A stretch of DNA of 64,000 nucleotides from Enterobacter asburiae (GTDB taxonomy: Bacteria; Pseudomonadota; Gammaproteobacteria; Enterobacterales; Enterobacteriaceae), in assembly GCF_008080435.1 (NCBI RefSeq), contig NZ_VRKN01000004.1:372001-436000 (forward strand), written 5' to 3'. Below, piece after piece: positions 9,067-22,598 of the stretch. A program made the translations under genes and the position numbers. Numbering within the stretch: position 1 is the first letter of the stretch; every line of letters begins with the position of its first letter. The notes below the pieces were generated by a model, which saw only the letters and a program-made list of their open reading frames with translations, did no database searches and was not told the origin of the DNA.

Positions 9067-10998
9067 ATGAAAGACGCCATGGTCCGAAGACAAAAAATAA
9101 GAGTCAAGACGTTGATGCTATTGTCCATTTTCCTCACCGTGACGGTGGGCTTTACGGCAACGATCGGGTTTATGATGTGGCAGTGGATGGCGCAGCAAGA
9201 GGTTCTGGCCAAAAAACATATCCGCCAGATTGCCGAGGTGCAATCGTTACAGGTCAGCAAACAACTGGATTCTGCCCTGACTGCCGCACGGGATATGGGC
9301 AACAGCGCCCTGGCGCTGCGCGAGGCGGGCGTATCCGATCGCCAGAGCCTGAACCAGCTGCTCATCCACTATCTTTCGGCCCATCCACAGTTTCTCTCTA
9401 TGTCGATGGCCTTTGAGCCCAACGCGTTCGACGATAAAGATGCCGCCTGGGCCGGTCAGAGCGGTGAAGATCCTGCCGGACGTTACGCCCGCTACGTTGA
9501 CCGGGACGCCACCGGCAAACCGGCATTACACCTGCTGACGGACATCGAAACCCCCGGCAGCGGTGATTATTATCTGCTGCCGAAACAACGGCATAAAGAT
9601 GTGATCATCGAGCCCTATATTTATCCCTACAACGGGGTGGACGTGATGCTCACCTCGATTGCCGCCCCCATCATGCGTGACGGTCAGTTTCTGGGCTCGG
9701 TCACCTCTGACTTCTCCCTCGCCACGCTGCAATCGACGATCGGCGCAATTAAACCGTGGAACGGCACAGGCTACGCTCTGCTCCTCTCTGCGGGTAATAA
9801 CGTGGTGTCCAGCCCGGACAAACGCGCGGCAGGCAAACCTTACACAGGTCAGATTGCCGGTCATGATGTCAGCCGGGTAAACGATCCGCTACTGAAGGAG
9901 GACGTGTTCATCACCTGGCAGGACATCGCCGTCGGTAATAGCCAGACGCCGTGGAAACTCGCCATAATCACCCCGGTCAGCGAAGTGATGGCCGAAGCGC
10001 GCGCATTTTTACTGAAAGCCATCGTCCTGATGGTGTTAAGCATCGTGGCGGTTAGCCTGGTCATGGCACAGATCTTCACCCGCAAAGTTGACCGTCCGGT
10101 TGGAGGGGAACCTTCGGAAGCTGCCGGGATCGCCCTGGCCGTTGCCCGGGGGGATCTGAACAACACCATCCCGGTTCGTTCCGGGGATACCCACAGCATC
10201 TTTTATGCCCTGCACACCATGCAGATGCAGCTCAAGCGCATCGTCGATAATATCAGCGAAGCCAGCCATTCCGTGCACGGCGGCACCAGCGAAATTTCGG
10301 CGGGCAACCTTGACCTCGCCTCGCGAACCGAGGAACAGGCGGCTGCGATTGTTGAAACGGCAGCCAGCATGGAAGAGATTTCGGTCACGGTGAAGAATAA
10401 TGCCGACAACGCCCATAAGGCGACCACGCTGACCGATCGCGCCGCGAGCCTCGCCGGGCATGGCGAAACGCTGGTAAACGACGTGGTTGTGGTGATCGGG
10501 GAGATTGATGAGAGCGCGCGTAAGATCGGTGAGATTAACAGCATTGTCGATGGCATCGCCTTCCAGACCAATATCCTGGCGCTGAATGCTGCCGTTGAAG
10601 CAGCACGGGCTGGCGAACAGGGGCGCGGCTTCGCGGTAGTCGCAGGGGAAGTGCGCAATCTTGCCCAGCGAAGCGCTAACGCGGCAAAAGAGATCTCTCA
10701 GCTGATAGCCGAGTCCTCAGGACGCGTAAGCAAAGGCGTTGAGCTGGTCAATGAAACCGGTGTGATGATGAAACAGGTGATTGAAGCGGTGTCGCATGTG
10801 CATCTGGTCATCAACGATATCGTTCAGGCGCTGGACGAGCAAAATCGGGGGATTAGCCAGGTGAGCACCGCCGTTAACCAGATGGACAGCACGACCCAGC
10901 AGAACGCCTCTCTGGTTCAGCAGATCTCTGCGGCAGCACTCTCGCTGGATGAGCAGGCTAAATCGCTGGAGAAGACGCTGGCATTCTTCCATTCATAA
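9067..10998 (+). CDS. Methyl-accepting chemotaxis protein
   Basis: A 643-residue inner-membrane chemoreceptor. Order: first membrane helix about 15-38, a large periplasmic Cache-type sensor about 40-310, second membrane helix about 316-338, HAMP domain to about 395, then the cytoplasmic coiled-coil signalling domain. The signalling tip is very conserved ([20 protein letters not shown], near 498-518) and will contact CheA and CheW. The ligand is unknown; I do not see the arginine-tryptophan signature of amino-acid-binding dCache sensors. The C-terminus ends LAFFHS and lacks the NWETF-type tail for CheR/CheB, so adaptation would rely on other receptors. The GAGAAGAG ribosome binding site supports the ATG at 9067. 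Confidence 0.93.
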   Translation: MKDAMVRRQKIRVKTLMLLSIFLTVTVGFTATIGFMMWQWMAQQEVLAKKHIRQIAEVQSLQVSKQLDSALTAARDMGNSALALREAGVSDRQSLNQLLIHYLSAHPQFLSMSMAFEPNAFDDKDAAWAGQSGEDPAGRYARYVDRDATGKPALHLLTDIETPGSGDYYLLPKQRHKDVIIEPYIYPYNGVDVMLTSIAAPIMRDGQFLGSVTSDFSLATLQSTIGAIKPWNGTGYALLLSAGNNVVSSPDKRAAGKPYTGQIAGHDVSRVNDPLLKEDVFITWQDIAVGNSQTPWKLAIITPVSEVMAEARAFLLKAIVLMVLSIVAVSLVMAQIFTRKVDRPVGGEPSEAAGIALAVARGDLNNTIPVRSGDTHSIFYALHTMQMQLKRIVDNISEASHSVHGGTSEISAGNLDLASRTEEQAAAIVETAASMEEISVTVKNNADNAHKATTLTDRAASLAGHGETLVNDVVVVIGEIDESARKIGEINSIVDGIAFQTNILALNAAVEAARAGEQGRGFAVVAGEVRNLAQRSANAAKEISQLIAESSGRVSKGVELVNETGVMMKQVIEAVSHVHLVINDIVQALDEQNRGISQVSTAVNQMDSTTQQNASLVQQISAAALSLDEQAKSLEKTLAFFHS

Positions 10999-11000
10999 AT

Positions 11001-11031
11001 AAACAGGCACCCGCTGGACGGGTGCCTGTTT
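11001..11031. terminator. Bidirectional terminator between the chemoreceptor and cobB
   Basis: A 12-bp perfect stem (AAACAGGCACCC and its complement) with a seven-base loop sits between two convergent genes. The outer A/T pairs supply a short U run in both directions. Confidence 0.8.
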
Positions 11032-11043
11032 ACTCTCTTACCG

Positions 11044-11865
11044 TTACAGCCCTTTCAGCAACTTGTCGACAAACTCCGGGACGACCGTGCTTGCCAGACC
11101 GTAGTGTTTCTCTTCAAACTCGCTGCCCACCTGGCTTGGCTCAAGATTGAGTTCTACCGTATGCGCACCGTGCAGTCGCGCTTCGTGGACAAACCCCGCC
11201 GCCGGGTAAACATGGCCGGATGTGCCGATGGCGATAAACACGTCGGCCATCGCCAGCGCACTGTAGATCTCATCCATTCCCAGCGGCATTTCGCCGAACC
11301 AGACCACGTGCGGACGCAGGCGCGACGGAAACTGGCAGCAGTGGCACTTATCCTCTGGCAGTACATCGTCTTTCCAGTCCAGCACCTGGCCGCTCCAGGC
11401 GCAGCGAACCTTGAGCAGCTCGCCGTGCATGTGGATGATGTTCTTGTTACCGGCCCGCTCGTGGAGGTTGTCGATATTCTGCGTCACCAGCAGAAAACGA
11501 TCGCCCAGCGCCTCTTCGAGCTTCGCCAGCGCCAGATGCGCCGCATTCGGCGCGACTTCAGGCTGCTGAAGCTGACGACGGCGGGCGTTGTAAAACGCCT
11601 GCACAAGATCCGGATCGCGGGCAAAGCCTTCCGGCGTGGCCACATCCTCCACGCGGTGCTCTTCCCACAACCCGTCCGCCGCGCGGAAGGTTCGAATTCC
11701 TGACTCGGCGGAGATCCCCGCCCCGGTCAGCACCACCACTCTGGGTTTATCCATCGCTTCTGGCATCATTCTGTCTCTGAAAAAAATCCGCTGGCGCAAG
11801 CGCTCGCGTAAGCGGCGTTTGTTTTTGCGAAAACGGCTGAGTCGACCCTGGCGACGCGACAGCAT
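11044..11865 (-). CDS. cobB: NAD-dependent protein deacylase CobB (sirtuin)
   Basis: A 273-residue sirtuin that removes acetyl and succinyl groups from lysines using NAD+, for example reactivating acetyl-CoA synthetase. It shows the NAD-binding [25 protein letters not shown], the catalytic histidine in [11 protein letters not shown] and zinc-type cysteines including KCHCC. The first 37 residues are rich in arginine, as in the long form known from Salmonella and E. coli; an internal start at M38 (MDKPRVVV) would give the short form, and both may be made. The gene follows nagK with a 14-bp gap. Confidence 0.96.
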   Translation of the reverse strand: MLSRRQGRLSRFRKNKRRLRERLRQRIFFRDRMMPEAMDKPRVVVLTGAGISAESGIRTFRAADGLWEEHRVEDVATPEGFARDPDLVQAFYNARRRQLQQPEVAPNAAHLALAKLEEALGDRFLLVTQNIDNLHERAGNKNIIHMHGELLKVRCAWSGQVLDWKDDVLPEDKCHCCQFPSRLRPHVVWFGEMPLGMDEIYSALAMADVFIAIGTSGHVYPAAGFVHEARLHGAHTVELNLEPSQVGSEFEEKHYGLASTVVPEFVDKLLKGL

Positions 11866-11879
11866 AGAAACCTCGTAAA

Positions 11880-12791
11880 CTAATCGGTGAGATGAAGGAA
11901 TGCGGCTCCGCGCATGCCTCCTGCGTCCCCGTGTCGCGCGCGTTCAATACGCGTCACGCGGGCAACCGGCAATAAATGTCGGGGCAAACGCCCGGACAAC
12001 CGTTCCGTAATTGTTGTAAAGTTTGAAAGCCCTCCCCCGATCACCAGCAGATCCGGGTCGACGATGGTGAGAATATTTCCCAGACACACCGCCAGCAGAT
12101 CCAGATAGCGCTCGACGTGCTCACGCGCCTGCGCATCCCCTTGCTCCCACAGAGTAATGATTTGAGGGGCCTCAAGTTTCTGATGATAGAAGTGTTCGTA
12201 AAGCCATGCAAACCCGCGGCCGGAGAGGTAGTTCTCAATACAGCCGTGCTGGCCGCAACCGCAGCGGGTCAGCGGGAAATCACGCCCCACCACTTCCAGG
12301 GCATCCACCGGCAAGCGAATATGGCCAAACTCTCCGGTGATGTAGTTGCGGCCGGTAATCGGCTTACCGTTGATCACAATCCCCCCGCCGACGCCGGTGC
12401 CGAGGATCAGCCCCATTACCAGCGGATAGTGACGGAATTCATCATCCCAGGCTTCAGAGAGCGCAAAGCAGTTGGCATCATTGTCTAAACGCACGTCGCG
12501 TTCAAGGAGGGCAGAGAGATCGGCGCGGAGCGGTTTACCGCTGGCGGCAGGCACGTTGGCGGCATACAGCGTGCCATCGTCGGTTTCGGGCATCCCGGGA
12601 ATGCCGATGCCGACGCTGCCTTTCACGCCAAAGCGTTCATCGGCTTGCGCCACCAGCGCGGCAATCGCGGTTAAAAATTCGTCGTAGCTTTCGCGCGGCG
12701 TGGGAACGCGAGTTTCCCACTGCAGTTTGAGGTCTTTATCAAACACGCCGAGCGCAATCTTGGTGCCGCCAATATCAAATCCGTAATACAT
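11880..12791 (-). CDS. nagK: N-acetyl-D-glucosamine kinase NagK
   Basis: A 303-residue ROK-family kinase that phosphorylates GlcNAc to GlcNAc-6-phosphate during peptidoglycan recycling. The ATP-binding [12 protein letters not shown] is at residues 5-16, the catalytic aspartate is in [12 protein letters not shown], and the ROK zinc site is [10 protein letters not shown]. It is encoded between lolE and cobB, as in E. coli. It complements NagZ (this window), which releases GlcNAc from muropeptides. Confidence 0.96.
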   Translation of the reverse strand: MYYGFDIGGTKIALGVFDKDLKLQWETRVPTPRESYDEFLTAIAALVAQADERFGVKGSVGIGIPGMPETDDGTLYAANVPAASGKPLRADLSALLERDVRLDNDANCFALSEAWDDEFRHYPLVMGLILGTGVGGGIVINGKPITGRNYITGEFGHIRLPVDALEVVGRDFPLTRCGCGQHGCIENYLSGRGFAWLYEHFYHQKLEAPQIITLWEQGDAQAREHVERYLDLLAVCLGNILTIVDPDLLVIGGGLSNFTTITERLSGRLPRHLLPVARVTRIERARHGDAGGMRGAAFLHLTD

Positions 12792-12844
12792 AACGCATTC
12801 CTCTTTTAACCTGGCGGCCCGAAAGCCGCTAGATCATGACGTAA

Positions 12845-16238
<3,394 letters not shown>

Positions 16239-17312
16239 ATGAAGCAAAAAGCATTATGGATTAACCAGATAAAGGGGCTGTGTATCTGCCTGGTGGTTAT
16301 CTATCATTCGGTTATCACATTTTATCCGCATCTGATCGGGCTGCAACACCCGCTCTCCGGCCTTCTCGCCAAATGCTGGGTCTATTTTAACCTCTATCTC
16401 GCACCGTTTCGTATGCCGGTCTTCTTCTTTATCTCCGGTTACCTGATCCGTCGTTATATTGACGAGGTGGACTGGCGAACCAGTCTCGACAAACGGATCT
16501 GGAGCATTGTCTGGGTCCTGGCGCTGTGGGGCGTCCTGCAATGGCAGGCGTTGACCCACCTGAACGCCTGGCTGGCGCCCGAGCGTGAGCTTGCCACCTC
16601 GTCGAACGCGGCCTACGCCGACTCGTTCTCAGGATTTGTGCTGGGGATGGTCACCGCCAGCACCAGCCTGTGGTATCTGTATGCCCTGGTGGTCTACTTC
16701 ACGCTGTGTAAACTGCTGAGCCGCTGGAAGCTGCCGGTACTGGGACTGCTGGCGCTAGCAAGCATCGTGATTAACTTCCTGCCGCTGCCGTGGTGGGGGA
16801 TGAACAGCGTGGTACGCAACATGATCTACTACAGCCTCGGGGCGTGGTATGGCGCTGAGCTGATGGCGTGGATGAAAAGCGTCAACCTGCGCCGCATCTG
16901 GCTGGCAAGTGGCGCTTTCGCCGCCGTCTCCGTGGTGCTGTGGTTTGCTAACGTTCCGCTGCTGCTCTCATTGTTGTCGATTGTGTTGATCATGAAACTG
17001 TTCTACAGCCTTGAGCTGCGCTATGCCGTTCACCCGAACAATCTGCTGAATGTGATTGGCTCAAATACCATTGCGATTTATACCACCCACCGTATCTTAA
17101 TTGAGGCTTTTAGCCTGTTCCTGATTGGCGAGATGAATGCCGCCTGGTGGCCGGTCTGGGCAGAGCTGGGCTTGATTCTGGTCTACCCGTTTGCCAGCCT
17201 GCTTATCTGTACCCTTGCCGGGCTCGGGGTGCGTAAAATCTCCACCGCGCTGTTTGGGGACGTTTTCTTCTCTCCTCCGTCTACGCTGACCCTGTCACCT
17301 TCGACGCGTTAA
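16239..17312 (+). CDS. ycfT: Inner-membrane acyltransferase-family protein YcfT
   Basis: A 357-residue polytopic protein of the acyltransferase-3 (OafA/WecH-like) family with about ten hydrophobic segments. The N-terminus MKQKALWINQIKGLCICLVV and the motif FRMPVFFFISGYLIRR match E. coli YcfT closely, and the early YHS (about 22-24) is where the family's conserved histidine lies. Members move acyl groups to envelope sugars, but the substrate of YcfT is not known. It is a single gene between lolC and mfd. Confidence 0.92.
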   Translation: MKQKALWINQIKGLCICLVVIYHSVITFYPHLIGLQHPLSGLLAKCWVYFNLYLAPFRMPVFFFISGYLIRRYIDEVDWRTSLDKRIWSIVWVLALWGVLQWQALTHLNAWLAPERELATSSNAAYADSFSGFVLGMVTASTSLWYLYALVVYFTLCKLLSRWKLPVLGLLALASIVINFLPLPWWGMNSVVRNMIYYSLGAWYGAELMAWMKSVNLRRIWLASGAFAAVSVVLWFANVPLLLSLLSIVLIMKLFYSLELRYAVHPNNLLNVIGSNTIAIYTTHRILIEAFSLFLIGEMNAAWWPVWAELGLILVYPFASLLICTLAGLGVRKISTALFGDVFFSPPSTLTLSPSTR

Positions 17313-17321
17313 TGCCCTCTC

Positions 17322-17340
17322 CGCCCCCGTTTCGGGGGCG
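17322..17340 (+). terminator. G/C-rich hairpin after ycfT
   Basis: An eight-bp stem of CGCCCCCG with a TTT loop begins 10 bases after the ycfT stop. There is no T tract after it, so termination strength is uncertain. Confidence 0.5.
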
Positions 17341-17461
17341 TATCGTCCCGCCGTGCGGTTACGATTTGCTTATGTAAAACGATCGAGGATAATAAAGACA
17401 TTGCGTATCAGTGATATGCCCCAATACTGTTGGTATATCCATAAGAGACTCTGACATAGCC

Positions 17462-20400
17462 ATGCCTGAACACTATCGTTATTCCTTGCCTGTCAAAGCG
17501 GGCGACCAGCGCCAGCTGGGTGAACTCACGGGCGCGGCGTGCGCCACACTGGTGGCGGAAATCGCCGAGCGTCATCCAGGACCGGTGATTCTGGTTGCCC
17601 CGGATATGCAAAACGCTCTGCGCCTGCACGATGAAATCCGCCAGTTTACCGATAGCCTGGTGTTCAGCCTGGCCGACTGGGAAACGCTGCCCTATGACAG
17701 CTTCTCTCCGCATCAGGAGATCATCTCCTCGCGCCTGTCGACGCTCTATCAACTCCCGACCATGCAGCGCGGCGTGCTGATTGTGCCGGTGAATACCCTG
17801 ATGCAGCGCGTCTGTCCGCACAGCTATCTGCATGGTCACGCACTGGTGATGAAAAAAGGCCAGCGCCTGTCCCGTGATGCCCTGCGCGCGCAGCTTGACG
17901 GTGCTGGTTATCGCCACGTCGACCAGGTGATGGAGCACGGGGAATACGCGACCCGTGGCGCGCTCCTCGATCTTTACCCAATGGGCAGCGACCAGCCGTA
18001 TCGTCTGGACTTTTTCGATGATGAAATCGACAGCCTGCGCGTATTCGACGCCGACACGCAGCGCACGCTGGAGGAAGTTGAGTCCATCAATTTACTGCCC
18101 GCGCATGAGTTCCCCACGGACAAAACCGCTATCGAACTGTTCCGCAGCCAGTGGCGCGATAAGTTCGAGGTGAAGCGCGACGCGGAACATATTTATCAGC
18201 AGGTCAGCAAAGGCACGCTTCCTGCCGGGATCGAATACTGGCAGCCGCTGTTCTTCAACGAGCCGCTGCCAGCCCTGTTCAGCTACTTCCCGGCGAATAC
18301 GCTAATTGTAAACACCGGGGATATCGACGCCAGCGCCAGCCGCTTTGAAAGCGAAACCCGCGCCCGCTTCGAAAACCGTGGCGTTGATCCGATGCGTCCG
18401 CTGCTGCCGCCAGAAGCACTGTGGCTGCGCACCGACGAGCTCAACGCCGAGTTGAAGCGCTGGCCGCGCATCCAGCTTAAAACCGATTCGCTTACCGATA
18501 AGGCCGCTAACACCAACCTCGCCTTCCGGACGCTGCCGGACCTGGCCGTTCAGGCGCAGCAGAAATCCCCTCTCGATAATCTGCGCAAGTTCCTGGAATC
18601 CTTTACCGGTCCGGTGGTGTTCTCCGTTGAGAGTGAGGGCCGCCGCGAAGCGTTAGGTGAGCTGCTGGGACGCATTAAAGTGGCGCCGAAGCGCATCCTG
18701 CGTCTGAGCGAAGCGACCGGAAACGGTCGTTACCTGATGATTGGCGCCGCCGAACACGGGTTCATCGACACGCTTAACAACCTGGCACTGATTTGCGAAA
18801 GCGACCTGCTGGGTGAGCGCGTCGCGCGCCGTCGTCAGGACAGCCGTCGGACCATCAACCCGGACACGCTGATCCGTAACCTGGCCGAGCTACACCCGGG
18901 CCAGCCGATTGTTCACCTGGAACATGGCGTTGGGCGCTATCAGGGGATGACCACGCTGGAGGCCGGTGGCATCAAAGGTGAATACCTGATGCTGACCTAC
19001 GCTAACGACGCCAAACTGTATGTTCCGGTGTCGTCCCTGCATCTGATCAGCCGCTATGCGGGGGGCGCTGAAGATAATGCGCCGCTGCACAAGCTGGGCG
19101 GCGATGCCTGGGCGCGCGCGCGCCAGAAGGCTGCGGAAAAAGTGCGCGACGTGGCAGCCGAGCTGCTGGATATCTACGCCCAGCGCGCGGCCAAACAGGG
19201 CTTCGCCTTTAAGCATGATAAAGAACAGTACCAGCTGTTCTGCGACAGCTTCCCGTTTGAAACCACGCCGGATCAGGCCCAGGCCATCAACGCCGTACTG
19301 AGCGACATGTGCCAGCCGCTGGCAATGGACCGCTTAGTCTGCGGCGACGTCGGCTTCGGCAAAACCGAAGTGGCGATGCGCGCCGCCTTCCTTGCGGTGG
19401 AAAACAACAAGCAGGTAGCGGTGCTGGTGCCGACCACCCTGCTCGCTCAGCAGCACTTCGACAACTTCCGCGACCGTTTCGCCAACTGGCCGGTACGTAT
19501 CGAGATGCTCTCGCGTTTTCGCAGTACCAAAGAACAGACCCAGATTCTGGAACAGGCCAGCGAGGGTAAAATCGATATTCTGATCGGCACCCACAAGCTG
19601 CTGCAAAGCGATGTGAAGTGGAAAGATCTGGGGCTGTTGATCGTCGACGAAGAGCACCGCTTCGGGGTGCGTCATAAAGAACGCATCAAAGCGATGCGCG
19701 CCGACGTCGATATCCTGACCCTGACCGCCACGCCTATCCCGCGAACCCTGAACATGGCGATGAGCGGCATGCGCGATCTGTCGATTATTGCCACGCCACC
19801 GGCGCGCCGTCTGGCGGTAAAAACCTTTGTCCGCGAGTACGATAATCTGGTGGTGCGTGAGGCCATTTTGCGTGAGGTTCTGCGCGGTGGCCAGGTCTAT
19901 TACCTCTACAACGACGTGGAAAACATCCAGAAAGCGGCGGACAGGCTGGCGGAGCTGGTGCCGGAAGCGCGCATAGCTATCGGTCACGGGCAGATGCGCG
20001 AGCGCGAGCTGGAACGGGTAATGAACGACTTCCACCACCAGCGCTTTAACGTGCTGGTGTGCACCACCATCATTGAGACCGGGATCGATATTCCGACAGC
20101 GAACACCATCATCATTGAACGCGCGGATCACTTTGGTCTGGCGCAGCTTCACCAGCTGCGCGGCCGCGTCGGGCGTTCGCACCATCAGGCCTACGCCTGG
20201 CTGCTGACACCGCATCCGAAAGCGATGACCACCGACGCGCAAAAGCGTCTGGAAGCCATCGCCTCGCTGGAAGACCTCGGCGCAGGCTTTGCGCTGGCCA
20301 CACACGATCTTGAGATCCGCGGTGCCGGCGAGCTGCTGGGTGAAGACCAGAGCGGCTCCATGGAAACCATCGGCTTCTCGCTCTATATGGAGCTGCTGGA

Positions 20401-20908
20401 AAACGCGGTTGATGCCCTGAAGGCCGGACGCGAGCCGTCGCTGGAAGATCTCACCAGCCAGCAGACCGAGGTTGAGCTGCGTATGCCTTCCCTGCTGCCG
20501 GACGATTTCATTCCGGATGTGAATACCCGACTCTCATTCTACAAACGCATCGCCAGCGCGAAGAAGGAGAACGAGCTGGAAGAGATCAAGGTTGAGTTGA
20601 TCGATCGCTTTGGTCTGCTGCCCGATGCGGCGAGAAATTTGCTGGATATCGCAAGACTGCGCCAGCAGGCGCAAAAGCTGGGGATTCGCAAGCTCGAAGG
20701 CAGTGAAAAAGGCGGCGTGATTGAATTCGCCGAGAAGAATCACGTCAACCCAATGTGGCTAATCGGCCTGCTGCAAAAACAGCCGCAGCATTTCCGTCTG
20801 GATGGTCCAACCCGTCTGAAATTTACCCAGGAGCTGACGGAGCGCAAAATCCGTATGGAGTGGGTGCGTAACTTTATGCGTCAGCTGGAAGAGAACGCGA
20901 TCGCATAA
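17462..20908 (+). CDS. mfd: Transcription-repair coupling factor Mfd
   Basis: A 1148-residue DNA translocase that removes RNA polymerase stalled at lesions and recruits UvrA. Order: UvrB-like domains (about 1-340), linker domain, RNA polymerase interaction domain (about 470-550), RecG-like motor (Walker A GDVGFGKTE near 628, DEEHR near 729) and the C-terminal TRCF domain that masks UvrA binding. I chose the ATG at 17462 (MPEHYRYSLP), which gives the E. coli length; an ATG 51 bases upstream adds unrelated residues. Confidence 0.97.
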   Translation: MPEHYRYSLPVKAGDQRQLGELTGAACATLVAEIAERHPGPVILVAPDMQNALRLHDEIRQFTDSLVFSLADWETLPYDSFSPHQEIISSRLSTLYQLPTMQRGVLIVPVNTLMQRVCPHSYLHGHALVMKKGQRLSRDALRAQLDGAGYRHVDQVMEHGEYATRGALLDLYPMGSDQPYRLDFFDDEIDSLRVFDADTQRTLEEVESINLLPAHEFPTDKTAIELFRSQWRDKFEVKRDAEHIYQQVSKGTLPAGIEYWQPLFFNEPLPALFSYFPANTLIVNTGDIDASASRFESETRARFENRGVDPMRPLLPPEALWLRTDELNAELKRWPRIQLKTDSLTDKAANTNLAFRTLPDLAVQAQQKSPLDNLRKFLESFTGPVVFSVESEGRREALGELLGRIKVAPKRILRLSEATGNGRYLMIGAAEHGFIDTLNNLALICESDLLGERVARRRQDSRRTINPDTLIRNLAELHPGQPIVHLEHGVGRYQGMTTLEAGGIKGEYLMLTYANDAKLYVPVSSLHLISRYAGGAEDNAPLHKLGGDAWARARQKAAEKVRDVAAELLDIYAQRAAKQGFAFKHDKEQYQLFCDSFPFETTPDQAQAINAVLSDMCQPLAMDRLVCGDVGFGKTEVAMRAAFLAVENNKQVAVLVPTTLLAQQHFDNFRDRFANWPVRIEMLSRFRSTKEQTQILEQASEGKIDILIGTHKLLQSDVKWKDLGLLIVDEEHRFGVRHKERIKAMRADVDILTLTATPIPRTLNMAMSGMRDLSIIATPPARRLAVKTFVREYDNLVVREAILREVLRGGQVYYLYNDVENIQKAADRLAELVPEARIAIGHGQMRERELERVMNDFHHQRFNVLVCTTIIETGIDIPTANTIIIERADHFGLAQLHQLRGRVGRSHHQAYAWLLTPHPKAMTTDAQKRLEAIASLEDLGAGFALATHDLEIRGAGELLGEDQSGSMETIGFSLYMELLENAVDALKAGREPSLEDLTSQQTEVELRMPSLLPDDFIPDVNTRLSFYKRIASAKKENELEEIKVELIDRFGLLPDAARNLLDIARLRQQAQKLGIRKLEGSEKGGVIEFAEKNHVNPMWLIGLLQKQPQHFRLDGPTRLKFTQELTERKIRMEWVRNFMRQLEENAIA

Positions 20909-20913
20909 CCTTC

Positions 20914-20947
20914 CTTCCCCCTGTTAGCCCTGCGCTACGGGGGGACA
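20914..20947 (+). terminator. Possible terminator after mfd
   Basis: TCCCCC and GGGGGGA pair around an inner AGC/GCT stem just after the mfd stop, followed by CAATTTAC. The stem is imperfect and the T tract is weak. Confidence 0.45.
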
Positions 20948-21053
20948 ATTTACAAACTCTTTGCACTTCCCCCGATCTTCCCGACACATCCATTCGCCAT
21001 AATTATATTTAACGCCTTATAAAACAATAACCTTATCATTTATATGGATTATA

Positions 21054-22022
21054 GTGATGATGACTTCTTCGCGTTTTACTCGCTGGATGACCCTGTTTGC
21101 GCTGGCAGCCACCGTCGCGGTTGCGCTTCCCGCTCGGGCAAACACCTGGCCCCTTCCCCCTCCCGGCAGCAAGGTGGTGGGAGAAAACCGCTTTCATGTG
21201 GTTGAAAATAATGGTGGTTCACTGGAAGCCATTGCCAAAAAATATAACGTCGGTTTTCTGGCCCTGCTGCAGGCGAACCCTGGCGTCGACCCGTATGTCC
21301 CGCGCGCGGGCAGCGTACTGACCATCCCGTTACAGACTATCCTGCCGGACGCCCCGCGCGAGGGGATGGTCATAAACCTGGCCGAACTGCGTCTGTACTA
21401 TTACCCGCCGGGTAAAAACGAAGTGACCGTCTACCCTATCGGTATTGGTCAGCTGGGCGGCGACACCCTGACGCCGACGATGATCACCACCGTCTCGGAC
21501 AAACGCGCGAATCCAACCTGGACCCCGACGGCCAACATTCGTGCCCGTTATAAGGCCCAGGGCATCGATCTTCCTGCCGTAGTGCCGGCAGGCCCGGATA
21601 ACCCGATGGGGCACCACGCGATCCGCCTGGCGGCATACGGCGGTGTCTACCTGCTGCACGGCACGAATGCGGACTTTGGCATCGGCATGCGCGTCAGCTC
21701 CGGCTGTATTCGTCTGCGCGATGACGATATCAAAACGCTGTTTAACGTCGTTACGCCGGGAACCAAAGTGAATATTATCAATACGCCGATTAAAGTTTCA
21801 GAAGAGCCCGGCGGCGTGCGACTGGTTGAGATTCACCAGCCGTTATCAAAAAACATTGGCGATGATCCGCAGACGCTGCCCATTAACCTGAATGCCGCGA
21901 TGGTAAGCTTCAAAACGAATGCGAATACCAATAGCGTGGTAATGGAGCGGGCGATGGAAGCGCGGTCAGGCATGCCGACCGATGTCACCCGGCATCACGA
22001 CGTCGTCCAGCAGTCGATGTAA
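21054..22022 (+). CDS. ldtC: L,D-transpeptidase LdtC (YcfS)
   Basis: A 322-residue periplasmic enzyme that attaches Braun's lipoprotein to peptidoglycan. A signal peptide covers about residues 1-29 (cleavage after LPARA), a LysM domain follows (about 45-93), then the YkuD catalytic domain. The active site is HGTNADFGIG followed by SSGCIRLRDDD, with the catalytic cysteine in SGC. Three starts are possible (GTG 21054, ATG 21057, ATG 21060); the last two best match E. coli. Paralogues ErfK, YbiS and YnhG share the fold; position after mfd supports LdtC. Confidence 0.95.
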   Translation: MMMTSSRFTRWMTLFALAATVAVALPARANTWPLPPPGSKVVGENRFHVVENNGGSLEAIAKKYNVGFLALLQANPGVDPYVPRAGSVLTIPLQTILPDAPREGMVINLAELRLYYYPPGKNEVTVYPIGIGQLGGDTLTPTMITTVSDKRANPTWTPTANIRARYKAQGIDLPAVVPAGPDNPMGHHAIRLAAYGGVYLLHGTNADFGIGMRVSSGCIRLRDDDIKTLFNVVTPGTKVNIINTPIKVSEEPGGVRLVEIHQPLSKNIGDDPQTLPINLNAAMVSFKTNANTNSVVMERAMEARSGMPTDVTRHHDVVQQSM

Positions 22023-22030
22023 ATCAGAAA

Positions 22031-22063
22031 TAAAAAACGCCCTGCTCAGCAGGGCGTTTTTTA
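22031..22063. terminator. Strong bidirectional terminator after ldtC
   Basis: AAAAAACGCCCTGCT pairs with its complement around a short loop, giving T runs on both strands. It ends ldtC and also lies downstream of the convergent bhsA. Confidence 0.9.
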
Positions 22064-22096
22064 TTGCAGTGGCATAAATGAGGGTTTATGCCCGGC

Positions 22097-22354
22097 TTAT
22101 TTGTAGATGACAGCAGTACCGTGCAGAGTGTTAGGACCGGTCACAGAGGTGATGCGGTAAGATTTTGCACCCATCTCTTGCGCTTTTTGTGCCAGCTGAT
22201 CTTCCAGGGAACCCAGGTTAGTACCGGCAGACGCCGAGATTGTCCCAACTTTATGCTGGTCAGCAGGAGTGGATTGCACTTGTACAGCAGCAAAGCTTGC
22301 GAAAGAGAGTGAACTCAGGACAGCGGCAGCGATGAGGGTTTTTACGTTTTTCAT
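22097..22354 (-). CDS. bhsA: Multiple stress resistance protein BhsA (YcfR), DUF1471
   Basis: An 85-residue small exported protein of the YhcN/DUF1471 family. The signal peptide is residues 1-22 (MKNVKTLIAAAVLSSLSFAS then FA), and the mature part KVGTISASAGTNLGSLEDQL is close to E. coli BhsA. The E. coli protein affects outer-membrane copper permeability, biofilm formation and responses to acid, heat and peroxide. I chose the ATG at 22354 by length and signal peptide; an in-frame ATG at 22396 adds 14 residues of leader. The divergent neighbour comR encodes its repressor. Confidence 0.95.
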   Translation of the reverse strand: MKNVKTLIAAAVLSSLSFASFAAVQVQSTPADQHKVGTISASAGTNLGSLEDQLAQKAQEMGAKSYRITSVTGPNTLHGTAVIYK

Positions 22355-22386
22355 GATGTTTACCTTTAGCAGATGAATTTGGAGGT

Positions 22387-22406
22387 CGTTAATCATTTAG
22401 TTAACG
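22387..22406. promoter_or_regulatory. Candidate operator between bhsA and comR
   Basis: CGTTAA and TTAACG are separated by eight bases, forming an inverted repeat 33 bp upstream of the bhsA start. Its position fits a ComR operator, but the ComR site has not been matched by me to a known sequence. Confidence 0.4.
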
Positions 22407-22426
22407 ATCGATAGGTAAATCATAAA

Positions 22427-22442
22427 TGTGATCCAGCTCACG
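22427..22442. promoter_or_regulatory. CRP-like site between bhsA and comR
   Basis: TGTGATCCAGCTCACG fits the CRP consensus TGTGA-N6-TCACA at nine of ten positions. It lies 73 bp upstream of the bhsA ATG and could activate bhsA. Confidence 0.55.
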
Positions 22443-22598
22443 CGTCAACATAATTTTATAACGAGCGTTAACTTAATTTTAAATTTGTTATTTTTCATAC
22501 ATATATGATTAATTTATTTTTAAGCATTCTGCACTGGTGGTGGGTTGCGTTTATTTTTATAATGGTCATTCACCAAACCAACTGAGGACCAACGGCAA

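Noticed and set aside
19334..20305. 323-codon minus-strand frame inside mfd
   Set aside because: Antisense to the helicase motifs of mfd; composition is not protein-like.
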